A stretch of DNA of 37,734 bases from Chara braunii. Its lineage: Eukaryota; Streptophyta; Charophyceae; Charales; Characeae. Below are positions 22,315 to 32,900 of this stretch, in pieces. Where the stretch lies: contig BFEA01000173.1 in NCBI GenBank assembly GCA_003427395.1, positions 317,255 to 354,988 on the forward strand. The letters run 5' to 3'. Under the pieces are notes generated by a model that was not told the origin of the DNA, ran no database searches, and saw only the letters and a list, made by a program, of their open reading frames with translations. Position 1 is the first letter of the stretch; the number at the start of each line of letters is the position of its first letter. The translations under genes were made by a program, and so were the position numbers.

Positions 22315-22600
22315 AAGGAACCCCCAATGGGGGGGGGACATTGGGGGGGGACACCGGCCAGGGGACAGCCGGTAGCAGAGGGACCGACCATCATCTGAGT
22401 GGCCAGTCGCTGTGCCTCGGACCCCGATTACCCCCTCCGCCCCCCTTTTGAACATCAGCAGAGACTGCTTTTTAATGTCAATTGGTGGGACCAAAGGGCT
22501 ATGTCTAGGTGGCGGGCGCCAAGCATGCACAGGAAGGTAGATGAGGCCAAGACGTCCCGAATGCCCCTTGCGTGCATTACCAACTGAGATAAAAGAGAGA
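22315..22600 (-). mobile_element. tRNA-derived SINE, diverged second copy
   Basis: On the - strand it starts with the A-box-like TATCTCAGTTGG (22580-22591), then CTTGGCGCCCGCCACCTAGA as in the first copy at 9648-10113. The B box is lost (CTTGGCCTCATCTACC in place of GGTTCAATCCC), so pol III activity is unlikely. The 3' third of the SINE is missing or unrecognisable. It lies immediately upstream of LINE C. Confidence 0.75.
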
Positions 22601-22665
22601 GGGGAAAAAAAAAGAAAAGCTTCAAAGGGCCCGCAAGCAAAGCTTCAAAGGGCCTGGCTCGGCCT

Positions 22666-23319
22666 ATGCAGACGGTGGGGAGGAAGGACAGGGAAAAGGG
22701 CAAGCTCAGGGAATTTCTAATTCCACTGATCATCTCCCCCTCGCCATATGGACCAATGGTTCTGTCTAGCCGGAACAACGATGAATCTCTATCCCTTGAA
22801 GGGATCCCTACCACTGCCCCCCCCACAGATGCGACTTGGACTTCAGAAACGGCAAATCGAATCCTGTTGGGGAATGGAACCTGCACAATGCTCCCCTCCC
22901 CAAAACGAGGGAGACACATTGCAACGAACAAGCAGGGCAACAAAGTGATTCTTCATTTAGCCTGCTTGTTGCTACATGCTGATCAATTGCAGATGGACAA
23001 GTTACGAGCTCAGAGCGTCTATTGGCTTCCGCTAAGCCGCCTCCTGGACCCCAGCTCAGATTCGCTGGTGGATATTAGTCTACCGGATGAGTTGACGGCC
23101 ATCGAAGTGGCATGCTGGCTGCATAACACGGATGCAGTGGACGAGTTCGCATCAGAACAGTTCACTAAAGAAATAAGTTTGAAAGAAAACTCAGACACCG
23201 AGATTCAGGATGGTTCCCCCCAACGTCAGAGAGGCAGGGGGACGCCAATCAAAAAGCCTGTAACTAGCCGTATCCAAAACCCTCGCGGCCGGGGCTCTAG
23301 TCATGGTTCTACCAAGTAG
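22666..23319 (+). pseudogene. LINE C ORF1 C-terminal domain (5'-truncated)
   Basis: Only the last domain of ORF1 remains. Recognisable sequence begins near 22690 with EFLIPLIISPSPYGPMV, matching YVVPLICFVSPMGIMIM in LINE D, then PKRGRHIATNKQGNKVILHL, YWLPLSRLLD and LPDELTAIEVACWLHNTDA, each with a counterpart in D. The N-terminal DUF4283-like part, knuckle and linker are absent. The tail is Arg/Gly-rich. The ORF1 stop lies 17 bp inside ORF2. The first residues upstream of 22690 are likely flanking DNA rather than ORF1. Function of this domain is not known to me; RNA binding or oligomerisation is a guess. Confidence 0.8.
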
Positions 23320-26300
23320 AATCAGACTACTTACCTGGAATGTGCGAGGCTTTGGAGATGGGAATAAAAAATATAAGAAAGCCAAATTTAAAGACTGGCT
23401 GCATTCTCAGAATGTGCAGGTTGCTTGCCTTCAGGAGACTAAACTGAGTAGAGCTAAGATGGACTTGATACAGCATTGGTGGGAGCGCCCCCAAGTGTGG
23501 TCCCCAAAAGTGGGCCCCAAGGGGGGCGTCGCCATACTGGTCAATAAAGATTTGGATATTAAGGTCCTAGACCAGTACCAGGACACTGAAGGCCGTTGGG
23601 CCTGGTTGAAATTCACGATGGATTCGGAGGACTGGGCAATAATGACGGTTTATGCACCAGTTGAGTATCCCGCTAGATTATTTTTTTTAGAAAATTTGCC
23701 TGCCTGGCTCCCTGATACGGAAAATTTGATTCTCTGCGGGGACTGGAATATGGTACTAAACCCTGGTCTGGATACTCTTACTGCTAAACCTCTGAGGACA
23801 GACTCAGTAAAGCTGGCCTCTTTCTGTGAAACCCAAGGGTTGTCAGATGTGTATAGGATCTTCAACCCCCATGATAACGGTTTTACCTGGTTTGGTTCCC
23901 CCCCATCCTCATCCACGCCTGCCCCGAGGAAAAGGCTGGACTTCTTTTTAGTTCGAGGCACGCCGTGGGATCGCTCTATGTGGTGTGATGTGACCCCAGG
24001 CACGATGTCGGACCACCACCCCGTCCTTTTGGATGTGCTCCCCAAAGACACTGTAGAGCGGGACCGCCCACCGGTTAAGTTGAATATCAGTTTGCTGGAG
24101 GATCCAAGGACCATTGAGTGGGTGACCACTCATATGTCTAACTGGCTCCTAGCCAAACACCTTTTCCCTGATCAGAGGCAGTGGGCAGACACGGGCATTG
24201 CAATAGCTCAGCAGACCCTGATCACCTTTTTTAGAATGAAGGCAGCTAGTAGAAAGTGGAAAGAAATTTCACTAGCTAAAAGGATTAGCCATGCAGAGTC
24301 CCAGATGGGCAAAGATCTCTTTTCGGATTCCTATTGGGGGGGAATCCGGAGGGAGGCGCTCTCACAATTAGAAACACTGGAAGTTCAGAAACAATCAGAG
24401 TGGCTCAACTTGTTGAAACTTAGGGGTATTGTGGGCTACGATAGGATGACGAAACTAACGTTTCGCTCTCTCCTCCAGACTCAGTCTAGATCTCTGATTA
24501 GAGAATAAGCACACCCGTTTAATGTCGCAGCTCCCATTGCAGTTGACATAGTAGAAATGTGTAGATATGCTCTGGAATATAACAGGGATATTGTCACCAC
24601 TCGAAGACCGCGGGACCCCCCTCAACTCGACATGTCAGAATCTTCTGCCTTTTGGGACCAGGTTTACAAAGTAATTCCACAGGCAGCGACCCGCGATCTG
24701 GACAGACCGATAGAGGAAGAGGAACTACTGGCGGCCGCGAAGGCGATGGCGAAAGGTAAATGCCCAGGCCTTGATGGCCTACCGATTGAATTCTTTTTGG
24801 CAGCCTGGGGTTCTTTTGCCCCCTTCCTATGTGGAATTTATAATGAGGCCTTGGTAACAGGCCAGCTTACAAAGGGCTTTACTCAAGGCATGATTTCACT
24901 GATGTATAAAAAAGGGGATAAAAGGGATGTCCGAAATTGGAGACCAATTTCAATTCTAAACGTCACCTACAAATTGTTTGCTAAAACATTGACTCTCCGC
25001 CTGGCTAAACTGCTCCCTGACTTAATAGGATGGGAACAGGGGGCCTTTGTGAAGGGAAGATCGATTTTCGAAAATATTACAGCGACTCTACAAGCTCTGG
25101 AAATTATTTCCAAAGAGAAGAGGGATGTCGCAGTCCTCCTCCTGGATATGGAGAAGGCCTACGACAAAGTGGGGTGGAGTTTTGTCCACACCACTCTGAT
25201 AAAACTGGGGTTTGGCCCGGGCTTCCGCACGTGGGTAAAGGCAAGCTATGAACAGGCCACGTCGGTGGTGATTGTGAATGGCTGCCTCTCCGAGGGCTTT
25301 CAGTTCACAAGATCCTTGCGTCAGGGATGCCCACTAGCTCTTCTGCTGTTTGTCCTTCAATTGGAGGTATTGCTGAGTAATATTAGAAGTAACTCGGATA
25401 TCGCTGGTTTAAACCTTTCCCCAGGAAACGAGTGGAAGGGGGGGGCAATTGCCGATGATCTGACGATAGCATGTGACAATAACCCGTTAGCCCTGACAGA
25501 ATTACGTAGGACTATAGATACTTACTGTGACCTATCTGAAACTTCCATAAATTGTGATAAATCGAGCTATCTTCTCCCCCCCACCCGTGTCTTGAGTGTT
25601 GATTGGGGTTTGAAGCAGATTCCTGCTAATTGTTCGGACATATTTTGGGGGGTTCAGGTCTCCCTTTCGGATTGTTCAGAGACACAAGACTCCCTGTTGG
25701 CAGATAAGGTGGCTGCCAGGCTTGCAGGATGGAAACGCAACTTTAACCTCTCTTTATTTGGACGAGCGTTGGTTATTACCTCAGTGGCGCTTTCACTGTT
25801 ATGGTTCCCGCTCTCAGTTCATCGGCTGGGTGAGAAGGCCTATGCCCATATCAAAAGAGACGCGGCCCGGTACCTGTGGAAACCTGCAGCAGAGGAGCAG
25901 CAGGGTTTTGTTTCAAAGGTAGCGTGGGATTCAATAGCAACCTCCCGCACCTAGGGGGGTCTGGGCATTCTCGATCCGGCGCAACAGAACCTTGCTCTCC
26001 TAAGTAAATGGGTTGTTGCGGCGCTTTTCGGCTCAAGGTCGAAGTTGTGGGTACTCCTGGCCGAATATATTTTGGCAAAGGAATGGTCCCTATCCAGACC
26101 CAGGGATGTCTGGGCATGCTTCTTCATTCCCTTATTCTGCAATAGGAGGCTAAAGTCCAGACTCTGGCGAAACATCATACAGGCTTGGCAGAAGCTCTCC
26201 CCTCAACCCCTTCGGGGTCTGGAGACTAGGGGAGAAGTCTTAAACCAAATTTTGTTTGAAAACCCACTGATTAAAGCAGCGGGAGGTTCCTGGCTTAAGG

Positions 26301-27541
26301 CGGATGGTAGTCCAGGTTCCTTTGGGAAGGCGTGGGTGGAGCGAGGGGTGGTTCAGGTAAAGGATATATGGGATGAAGGTTCAGATAATTGGATCTCAGA
26401 AAGGGATTTAAAGACAAAGCTTGGTAGTCTTCGCAAGATTGAGTCCAACTATACGTCACTTCGCGCTGCTATCCCTCATTATTGGACTCTTTTACTGCCA
26501 GCTAGTGTGGAACATGGCCAGGGAGCCTGGCTAACGGATCTGGACGGGGGAAGAGAGTTCTTAAGAGTGGTGGGGCCGGCTATCCCTCAGGGAATAAGAG
26601 TAGAAGTGTGGCGCCCAGAAGGGGGGGGGAGAGCGACAGAATCACTGAAGAAGATAGATGACAAGGTGATTACTACGACAGTGGGCCTGTCGGAATGCAG
26701 AGTGTGGCGCAGGGTAACCGGAGGCAAGGAGTTAGCCTCGGTGGTATCTGAGAGAACAGCTAACCTGTAAATTGAACCTTTGTTGTATGGCTGGAAAGAT
26801 TCTTCGAATCCCGAGACTTACACGCCGGTATCGGCATATAAGACTAAGGTGGGTGTGCAAATCTTAAGGGCAGGGGTTAAAAAGCAACCAGTCATAACGG
26901 CCACCGAACGCCTGTCAAAAGAACCGGGGTTCTGTTTGGGAAACCTGGATTTATTTGGCTTGTGTCAGGGATTGAAATTGATGATATCACAGAAACAAGC
27001 CAGCTTGGCTTGGATACAACTCTTTCTGGTTACTCTGGCGCCTGTGTGGTTAGCAGCTAAAGGCATGAAGATAGAGGAACACTGTGCACGCTGCAACTGG
27101 GGATGGGAAACAGCGAACCATGTCTGGTTGTATTGCCCCTGTTCCTTCAGAATCTGGGAGTGGTGGAAGGAAAATTGGAAAACACAGGTCTCTGGTAATT
27201 TCCCATGGACCCAGGAGTGGATACTCTACGTATTATCTCCCTCAGGAAGTGAATTCTCCGCTGGAATAGCATACGTGGCATTAGCCTGCAGAGGCGCCAT
27301 TATGGAAGTCATTTGGAAAGCGCGTAATAGAGCAACTTTTAAGCAGGAGTCTACTTCCTTTCAAGAACTCTTGGGAGCAGGGAAGGCCGTGATTAGGCAG
27401 ACAATCAGGGCTGATTGGTACTCATCAAGTAGCCTGGCCCACAAAAACCGTTTCTGGTTTATGCAGACGTGGGGAAAAGACTCCACCTTTGTGACTGTGT
27501 CGGCTGTTGGGAAGCTGGAATTCCCAGATTGGCTTCGGTGA
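23303..27541 (+). pseudogene. LINE C ORF2: EN-RT-zf-RVT, three stop codons only
   Basis: One frame spans 4239 bp, interrupted by TAA at 24506, TAG at 25952 and TAA at 26768, without frameshift. The endonuclease (residues 1-230) has TWNVRGFGD, QETKL, YAPV, GDWNMVLNPGLD and SDHHPVLLDV, so catalytic residues are intact. The RT (residues about 490-790) has motif A LLLDMEKAYDKV, motif B RSLRQGCPLA and motif C AIADDLTIA. A zf-RVT-type CARCNWGWETANHVWLYC lies near 27090-27143. At 25952 the siblings read EGGLGILD, so a Glu codon probably became TAG; at 24506 D reads Leu. The start ATG overlaps ORF1 by 17 bp, as in LINE D. The encoded enzyme would carry out target-primed reverse transcription. Confidence 0.9.
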
Positions 27542-27936
27542 AGGTAGTTAGGCCGTGATGAGGCCGCCGAGACTGTAGTACACCTTCTGTCAGGAGGTAG
27601 GTAGATGTAGGGGTAGTTCTCTTAGGAATTGTTTGAAGTGGTGGCTCCCTCAGTTGAAATCAGTCTTCGACCGAGTTGTTGCTATTTGTGACAATGCGTT
27701 AGAACAGTGTAGGTAGCTAGCGGAGGAGGTAGGATCTTTGAAGTCTGTGGGTCCCTGTGAGTCCTGTCATAAGGAGATAAGGTTTTTTCTTACTGAGTGA
27801 CCGCAGTGGAGTCCCATGCTCGGGTCCTTATGGTCCCGTAAAAAGCGAAACCGGCTGATGCTGCCGGGATAACTCCGGGTTGAATTGTGAGGTCCCCGGC
27901 CTCAATTTGTCAAGTTTGAAATAAATGGAGGAGATT
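27542..27936 (+). other. LINE C 3' UTR
   Basis: Non-coding. At 27866-27903 it holds GGGATAACTCCGGGTTGAATTGTGAGG and CCCCGGCCTC, shared with LINE D and with the - strand tails near 22150. This is the intact version of the site that foldback elements occupy elsewhere. No copy of the GCTGGACCCGG hairpin was seen here. Confidence 0.7.
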
Positions 27937-27997
27937 AAAAAAAGAAAAAAGAAAAAAAAGAAAAAAAAAAGAAGAAGGAAAAAAAAAGGATAACGAG

Positions 27998-28093
27998 CGA
28001 GGGATAGTAGGGAAGGAGGCTATCTTCGATCTGAAAGGGCGCCAACGAGGGATAGTAGGGACGGAGGCTATCTTCGATCTGAAAGGGCGCCAA
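27998..28093. repeat. 48-bp tandem duplication
   Basis: The units 27998-28045 and 28046-28093, starting CGAGGGATAGTAGGG, differ at one base. They lie between the LINE C tail and a G-rich run at about 28118-28142 and have no coding sense. Confidence 0.85.
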
Positions 28094-28200
28094 CACAGAC
28101 AAAAGGGACAAAAAGAGAGTGGGGGGAGGGGGGGGGGGGACGGGCCATGGCCCCTGCGCAAGGATGACACGCATAAATCGAGAAAAAGGGACGAAGGGCA

Positions 28201-28304
28201 TACTCACACTAGGGGCTTTCGAGGATGTATATTTCTCGACTCGCCTGGACGAACCTGACAGCAAATACGTCCACAGAGAAGTGGGAAAAGTCCTAGTGTG
28301 AGTA
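28201..28304. mobile_element. 104-bp MITE with TA-flanked inverted repeats
   Basis: TACTCACACTAGG at 28201-28213 and its exact complement CCTAGTGTGAGTA at 28292-28304 bound the element. If the outer TA on each side is the target duplication, the element resembles Tc1/mariner-derived (Stowaway-like) MITEs. A related single end, TACTCACACTA followed by a similar CTTTCCTGGATGTAT, is at 9114-9160. Confidence 0.65.
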
Positions 28305-28481
28305 GGCCTAAAGAACGGGAAAACAAAAACGGGAAGAATGGAAAAACAACGAAAACTTTGCGTAAACGCGCGCGCGCAGACACAGCGCCAAGCCACGATC
28401 CAGGCATCAAACAGAAAAACGACAAAAACACAAGGAAAAAAGACAAGAAAGAGACCCGCAAGTAAGAAAAGAATCCCCCGA

Positions 28482-28634
28482 GGTCCCACTAGCAAACAGG
28501 ATCGGATCGAATGCCCGAATCTGGATGTGTTTTACGCAGAGATGCAGAAAAGCAGTTCAATCTCGATTTCCGGCACCTCTCCACAAACACGTCCACATGC
28601 GGCATTCGATCCGATCCTCTTTGCTAGTGGGACC
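28482..28634. mobile_element. Foldback element, 153 bp
   Basis: It begins GGTCCCACTAGCAAACAGG and ends CCTCTTTGCTAGTGGGACC. The arms run about 48 bases with a few mismatches. The interior CTCCACAAACACGTCCA and AGATGCAGAAA match the foldback at 21964-22124. Unlike the others, no CCGGG target or duplication is evident at its borders. Confidence 0.75.
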
Positions 28635-28810
28635 ACGCCCCTGATGGCGCGGAAAAAAAAGAACAAAAAAAGCAAAAGAGCATCCGCTTGGCGGCTACTG
28701 CCAGCGGGAGGTCCCATAGATAGCCGCGTTTCCCCGCGTTTCCCCACGTTTCCGCACGTTCCGGTGCGCGTTTCCCTGAATAGAGAAGGCACACTATAGG
28801 GGTCTCCCTC

Positions 28811-28910
28811 CACTACTCTCGAAATGTGCAAAACGAGAGTGAATTTTCCGCTAGAACATGGAAAGATACACCGCCATGATTTTTGTCTTTTGTGCATGTC
28901 GAGAGTAGTG
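28811..28910. mobile_element. 100-bp inverted-repeat MITE, copy 2
   Basis: It starts CACTACTCTCGAAATG and ends CATGTCGAGAGTAGTG. It matches the copy at 9265-9364 over its whole length with about seven differences, in the same orientation. Just upstream (about 28725-28760) GCGTTTCCCC-type words repeat three times, which seems unrelated. Confidence 0.75.
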
Positions 28911-29088
28911 CGGCGACGCCATAGAGTAGTTAGTTACTGCATCCGACTGGCACAATAACTGTTTTCTATGCTGTAAGGGCTGATTGGCAAATGTCACGGA
29001 CATATAAGGGCTGATTGGCGAGAGTCATGTGTCCAATCCGGATAGGAGAGGGGTAAAAGAGGAGGAGTCTTTCCTATCCTACGATTTT

Positions 29089-29127
<39 letters not shown>

Positions 29128-29202
29128 TTTTTGGAAAGTATAAAATTGCATTACAAAAGTACAACATCGGGACGAGGCCGGGGACCTCACAATTCAACCC
29201 GG

Positions 29203-29689
29203 GACCAAGTCCCACTTGCAGCGGTTTAGTCCTCAGTTCGGGACCCTGTGTTTTGTGCGACACGTTTCCTGACCGCTGATTGACATTGATCGTAGGGCGC
29301 ATGGTCGGTTATGTTTTTCTTCGAACGGGATGGATTGAATGTTGCTATGTAGCGGTTTCTCATTGGCTGTTATAGTCGGAATGAGCTCTTTCACTCGCAG
29401 GGAACGGTCCTCGTCCGTAGCCTGACCCCAGTTGGGCTAGACATGGGGACCGTCCATCGTCTTGTATTTCCACAGAAACTGAAAGTTTTTCCCGACAATG
29501 CCGCTGCCATACCCTTGGTTACCAGACTGACCGGCCTTTCATCATTACTGTCATTCAGCACGTTCAAATCCTGTTATTTTTCGCGATTTAACCCGTCGTT
29601 TGTCAACCAGCCGCACATTGCCACACGAAGTCACACAGTGTGTGCAGTACAGGCTACCGGAACTAAACCGCTGCAAGTGGGACTTGGTC
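29203..29689. mobile_element. 487-bp inverted-repeat element with 5-bp CCCGG duplication
   Basis: The termini start GACCAAGTCCCACTTGCAGC, and the inverted repeat is perfect for 28 bp (29203-29230 and 29662-29689). CCCGG occurs on both sides (29198-29202, 29690-29694). Removing the element and one CCCGG gives TTCAACCCGGAGTTATCC, the exact complement of uninterrupted LINE C sequence at 27868-27885. The interior is non-coding. Termini match those of the shorter foldbacks at 21964 and 28482. Confidence 0.85.
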
Positions 29690-29975
29690 CCCGGAGTTAT
29701 CCTGGCAGCCTCAGCCAGTTTCGCTTGCGAGTTCAGATCAAAGCTTTCACTACCAGGAACTAGCTTAAACATCACCTCTGCTGGAAACCGGGTCCAGCGT
29801 CCCATGCTGAACTTAAACAAAAGAACTTCCCAAAAAAGTAGCCCATGAAGCTCCGTAAAAAAAGGACTGCATTTATAGTCAGACTGTACTCTGTAAAAAA
29901 GGGACAGGCATCTCTGCCCCCAATATCTATAAGGCTCATAATTTGTTCAAGGAGGTTTCAACCACCTGGCAATCT
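29690..29975 (-). other. LINE D 3' UTR, proximal part, with hairpin
   Basis: Non-coding region between the ORF2 stop and the inverted-repeat element. It carries one hairpin at 29780-29798, identical on the - strand to GCTGGACCCGGTTTCCAGC of LINE B and likewise preceded by GGGAC. The distal part of the UTR continues at 29132-29202. Confidence 0.7.
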
Positions 29976-32900
29976 TCATCTTACCCTCTGTGGAAACCAC
30001 TGCCAATCGGTTGTCCCGGGCCCGGGTTTTAGAAACCAAGGCCGCCCTCTGCCCTGGTGACTGGAACTCACTTCCCAATCAGCCAAAATCATCAACCGTA
30101 GGTTTTTACAGATTTGATTACGTGATGACTGAGCGTTAGGCTTCTCCCCTCTGAAGATCAGGGCGTTTCTCGATCGCCATATTTCCTGCATCACCACCCC
30201 TCTGCAAACCATGGCGACATACCCCCAGCCCTCAGCGTAGGATAAGGACAAGTTTGGGAGCAGCCCAAACAGTATCCAATCCTCATTCCAGTCGAAGTTA
30301 TTCTTTGTAAATATTTTCCAGTGTTTCCGCCACCATTCCCAAAGCTCGTCAGAAAGGGGACAATGGGTCCACAAATGGGCGTTAGATTCCCAGCCCCAAT
30401 TACAGCGCTGGCATGTCGTCGCAGTTTCCATACCTCTGTTGGCCAACCAATGAGAGGTTGGCACCACTTGTAGCGATTGCATCCACAGCAATGCCACAGA
30501 CCTTTGAGATGGAATACGTTGAAGCACCCGCCACAAGGAGGGCCAATTTGGTTGTGTAGCTTCCTGTCCCTTCTGTTTAACAAAACGAGCGGAGGCCAAC
30601 CTTGTAGGTGTACGAACAGCTCGGGATCGTATAACACCAGCCCCTGTTTTTGCCTTGTAGTTTAGTAAAGCTGTCACTTTCGGGTGTCCAGAGCCGGATC
30701 CCCCCTCCTTCCAACCTAGCAGCAAAGGCTCTATTCGGAACTGCGCTGCATTACCTAGACAGGAAACCGTCTTGTTATCCACCTGTACTCTAACCTCCTC
30801 CAGCCCGAACGTATCACTTACAGTTGTCTCCTGACCCTTTACTAGCATTTCCTTCTGGAATCCGGTATTCTCCATTCTCCATTCTTCCAGCCTGGTCCCG
30901 GACTCCAAATCAGGGCCTAAGACGTTCCAGACACAGGAAACATCCCCGTCAGATCTTAGCCATGTCCCTTCTACGTTTTCAGATGTATTTTTCAGAGTTA
31001 TGGCCCAATGTGAGGGGAGAGCCGATAGCAGCAGTGCCAGATTAGCCGTCACGTTCCGAAGGCGAGATAGTTGAGGCCGTAGCTGCTCCATTGTACTCCA
31101 ATCATTTGTCTCGTCATCCCATAAATGCTTAACCTGAACAATCCCCCTCTCCATCCATGCTCTCCCAAATTTCCCAGTACCCCCTCCTGCCGAAAACATC
31201 TCTTTTGAGGGGAGACAAGTCAGCGGGTTGTCAAATAGGCACTGGTTTGCTATCTCCATTTTGGTGGTGGGGACCTTAATTGGTGCAGGTCTCAATTTGT
31301 TCCAAGCCAAAAAAATACCCTGCCAGACTCTAGACTTGATCTTACCATTGCAGAAGGAAGGAACTAGACTACAGATCCAGATCTGGTGCGGCTCCTCCAA
31401 AGACCATTCGGTACTCAATATGTATTCAGCAAACCGGATCCACAATTTCGACGGATCATCAAACATTTCCTTTAGTGATCCATTTCACAAGGAGAGCCCA
31501 GTTTTGGGTCTGAGGGTCTAATATTCCCAGCCCCCCTTCATGGCGAGGCAGGGACACTGCTTCCCAAGCAACTTTAGTTATAAAACCCTGGTCTTCATCT
31601 GCTGAGGGTTTCCAAAGATATCTGGCAGCAGCCTTTTTAATATCAGAATAAGCCTCTTCGCCCAGAAGACAAACTGACAGAGGAAACCATAAAATCGAAA
31701 GGGCCGCAGCGATAAGACAAGAGCCCTTCCAAAAAGCGACAACTTGAAGTTTTTAATCCATGAATGAATTCTTGCTATCACTCTGTCTGCCAATATCTGA
31801 TCTTGAACTTTAGTACAGTCAGAAAAAGAGATCTGTACTCCTAAAAACCTTTCGGAGTTTGCTGTGGGGATCTTTCTCAGGCCCCAATCCGCCCTCGGAA
31901 CATATAGGGAAGGTAGGAAGTAGACTGATTTCGACCAGTTGATGGACGCCTCTGAAAGAACACAATACTCATCTATAACTAATTTAAGCTCATTCAAGTA
32001 GGCGGGGTCATTCTTGCATGCGATTGTTAGATCATCTGCGAGAGCCCCAGCTTTCCAATGGAGGGAGTCATTAATCTGTAGACACCGTGTATTATCATTA
32101 TGCCTAATGTTATCCAGTAACACCTCTAACTGTAGGACAAACAGCAAGGGGGCCAGGCGGCAACCCTGACGTAGAGACCGTGTCAGCCGAAATTCCTCTG
32201 AGAGTTGACCGTTCACCATAACCACTGACGTGGCTTGGGGATACATTGCTCTAATCCAGTTGGAAAGGCCCGGGCCGAAACCCATTTTGGCTAGGGTGGT
32301 AGATACAAAGGCCCATCCCACCTTATCATAGGCCTTTTCCATGTCTAGTAACAGTACGGCCACATCTCGTTTTTCCGCTCCAATTACCTCTAATGCTTGT
32401 ACTGTTGTAAGAATGTTCTAAAAAATTGAGCAACCCTTTACAAACGCGCCTTGTTCCCACCCCACCAGGTGGGGGAGTTCTGCAGCAAGCCGTATTGCAA
32501 GGGCCTTGGCTAATATCTTGTAAGCCACATTTAAGACTGAAATAGGCCTATAATTACGGACCTCCCTCTTATCCCCTTTTTTATATAGAAGGGATATTAC
32601 TCCTTTAACCATACTCCGCGGGAGGGAGCCCGTAGCCAGGGCCGTATTAAAAATACGACACAGAAATGGGGCAAACGCGTCCCAAGTACTCAAAAACAGC
32701 TCCACAGGAAGGCCATCAAGCCCCGGGCACTTCCCGAGGGCCATCTGCTTAACTGCCCTGTGGAGTTCTTGCTCCGTGAGGGGGGAATCCAACCGGTCCC
32801 TAGTATTAGTATTTATGCATGCGCTTGTTCTGTCCCAGAACTGGGAACCCAACGACATGTCTGTATTAAAGGTGTCAAATGGTCTCCTTGTTGCTACTAT

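Larger units (their letters stand above)
22666..27936 (+). mobile_element. LINE C, 5'-truncated, almost uninterrupted ORF2
   Basis: The element starts within the ORF1 C-terminal domain, which indicates 5' truncation during insertion. The full ORF2 follows in one frame, then a 395-bp 3' UTR with ACTCCGGGTTGAATTGTGAGG and an A-rich tail from 27937 to about 27988. It is the best-preserved copy of the B/C/D family in the window. A target duplication could not be fixed because both flanks are purine-rich. Confidence 0.85.

Noticed and set aside
27935-28495. - strand frame rich in Phe and Ser
   Set aside because: Produced by the purine-rich LINE C tail and a 48-bp tandem repeat; no domain.
28201-28634. 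CRISPR-like repeats or phage attachment sites
   Set aside because: Inverted repeats here are isolated small transposable elements in eukaryotic DNA; there is no regular repeat-spacer structure.
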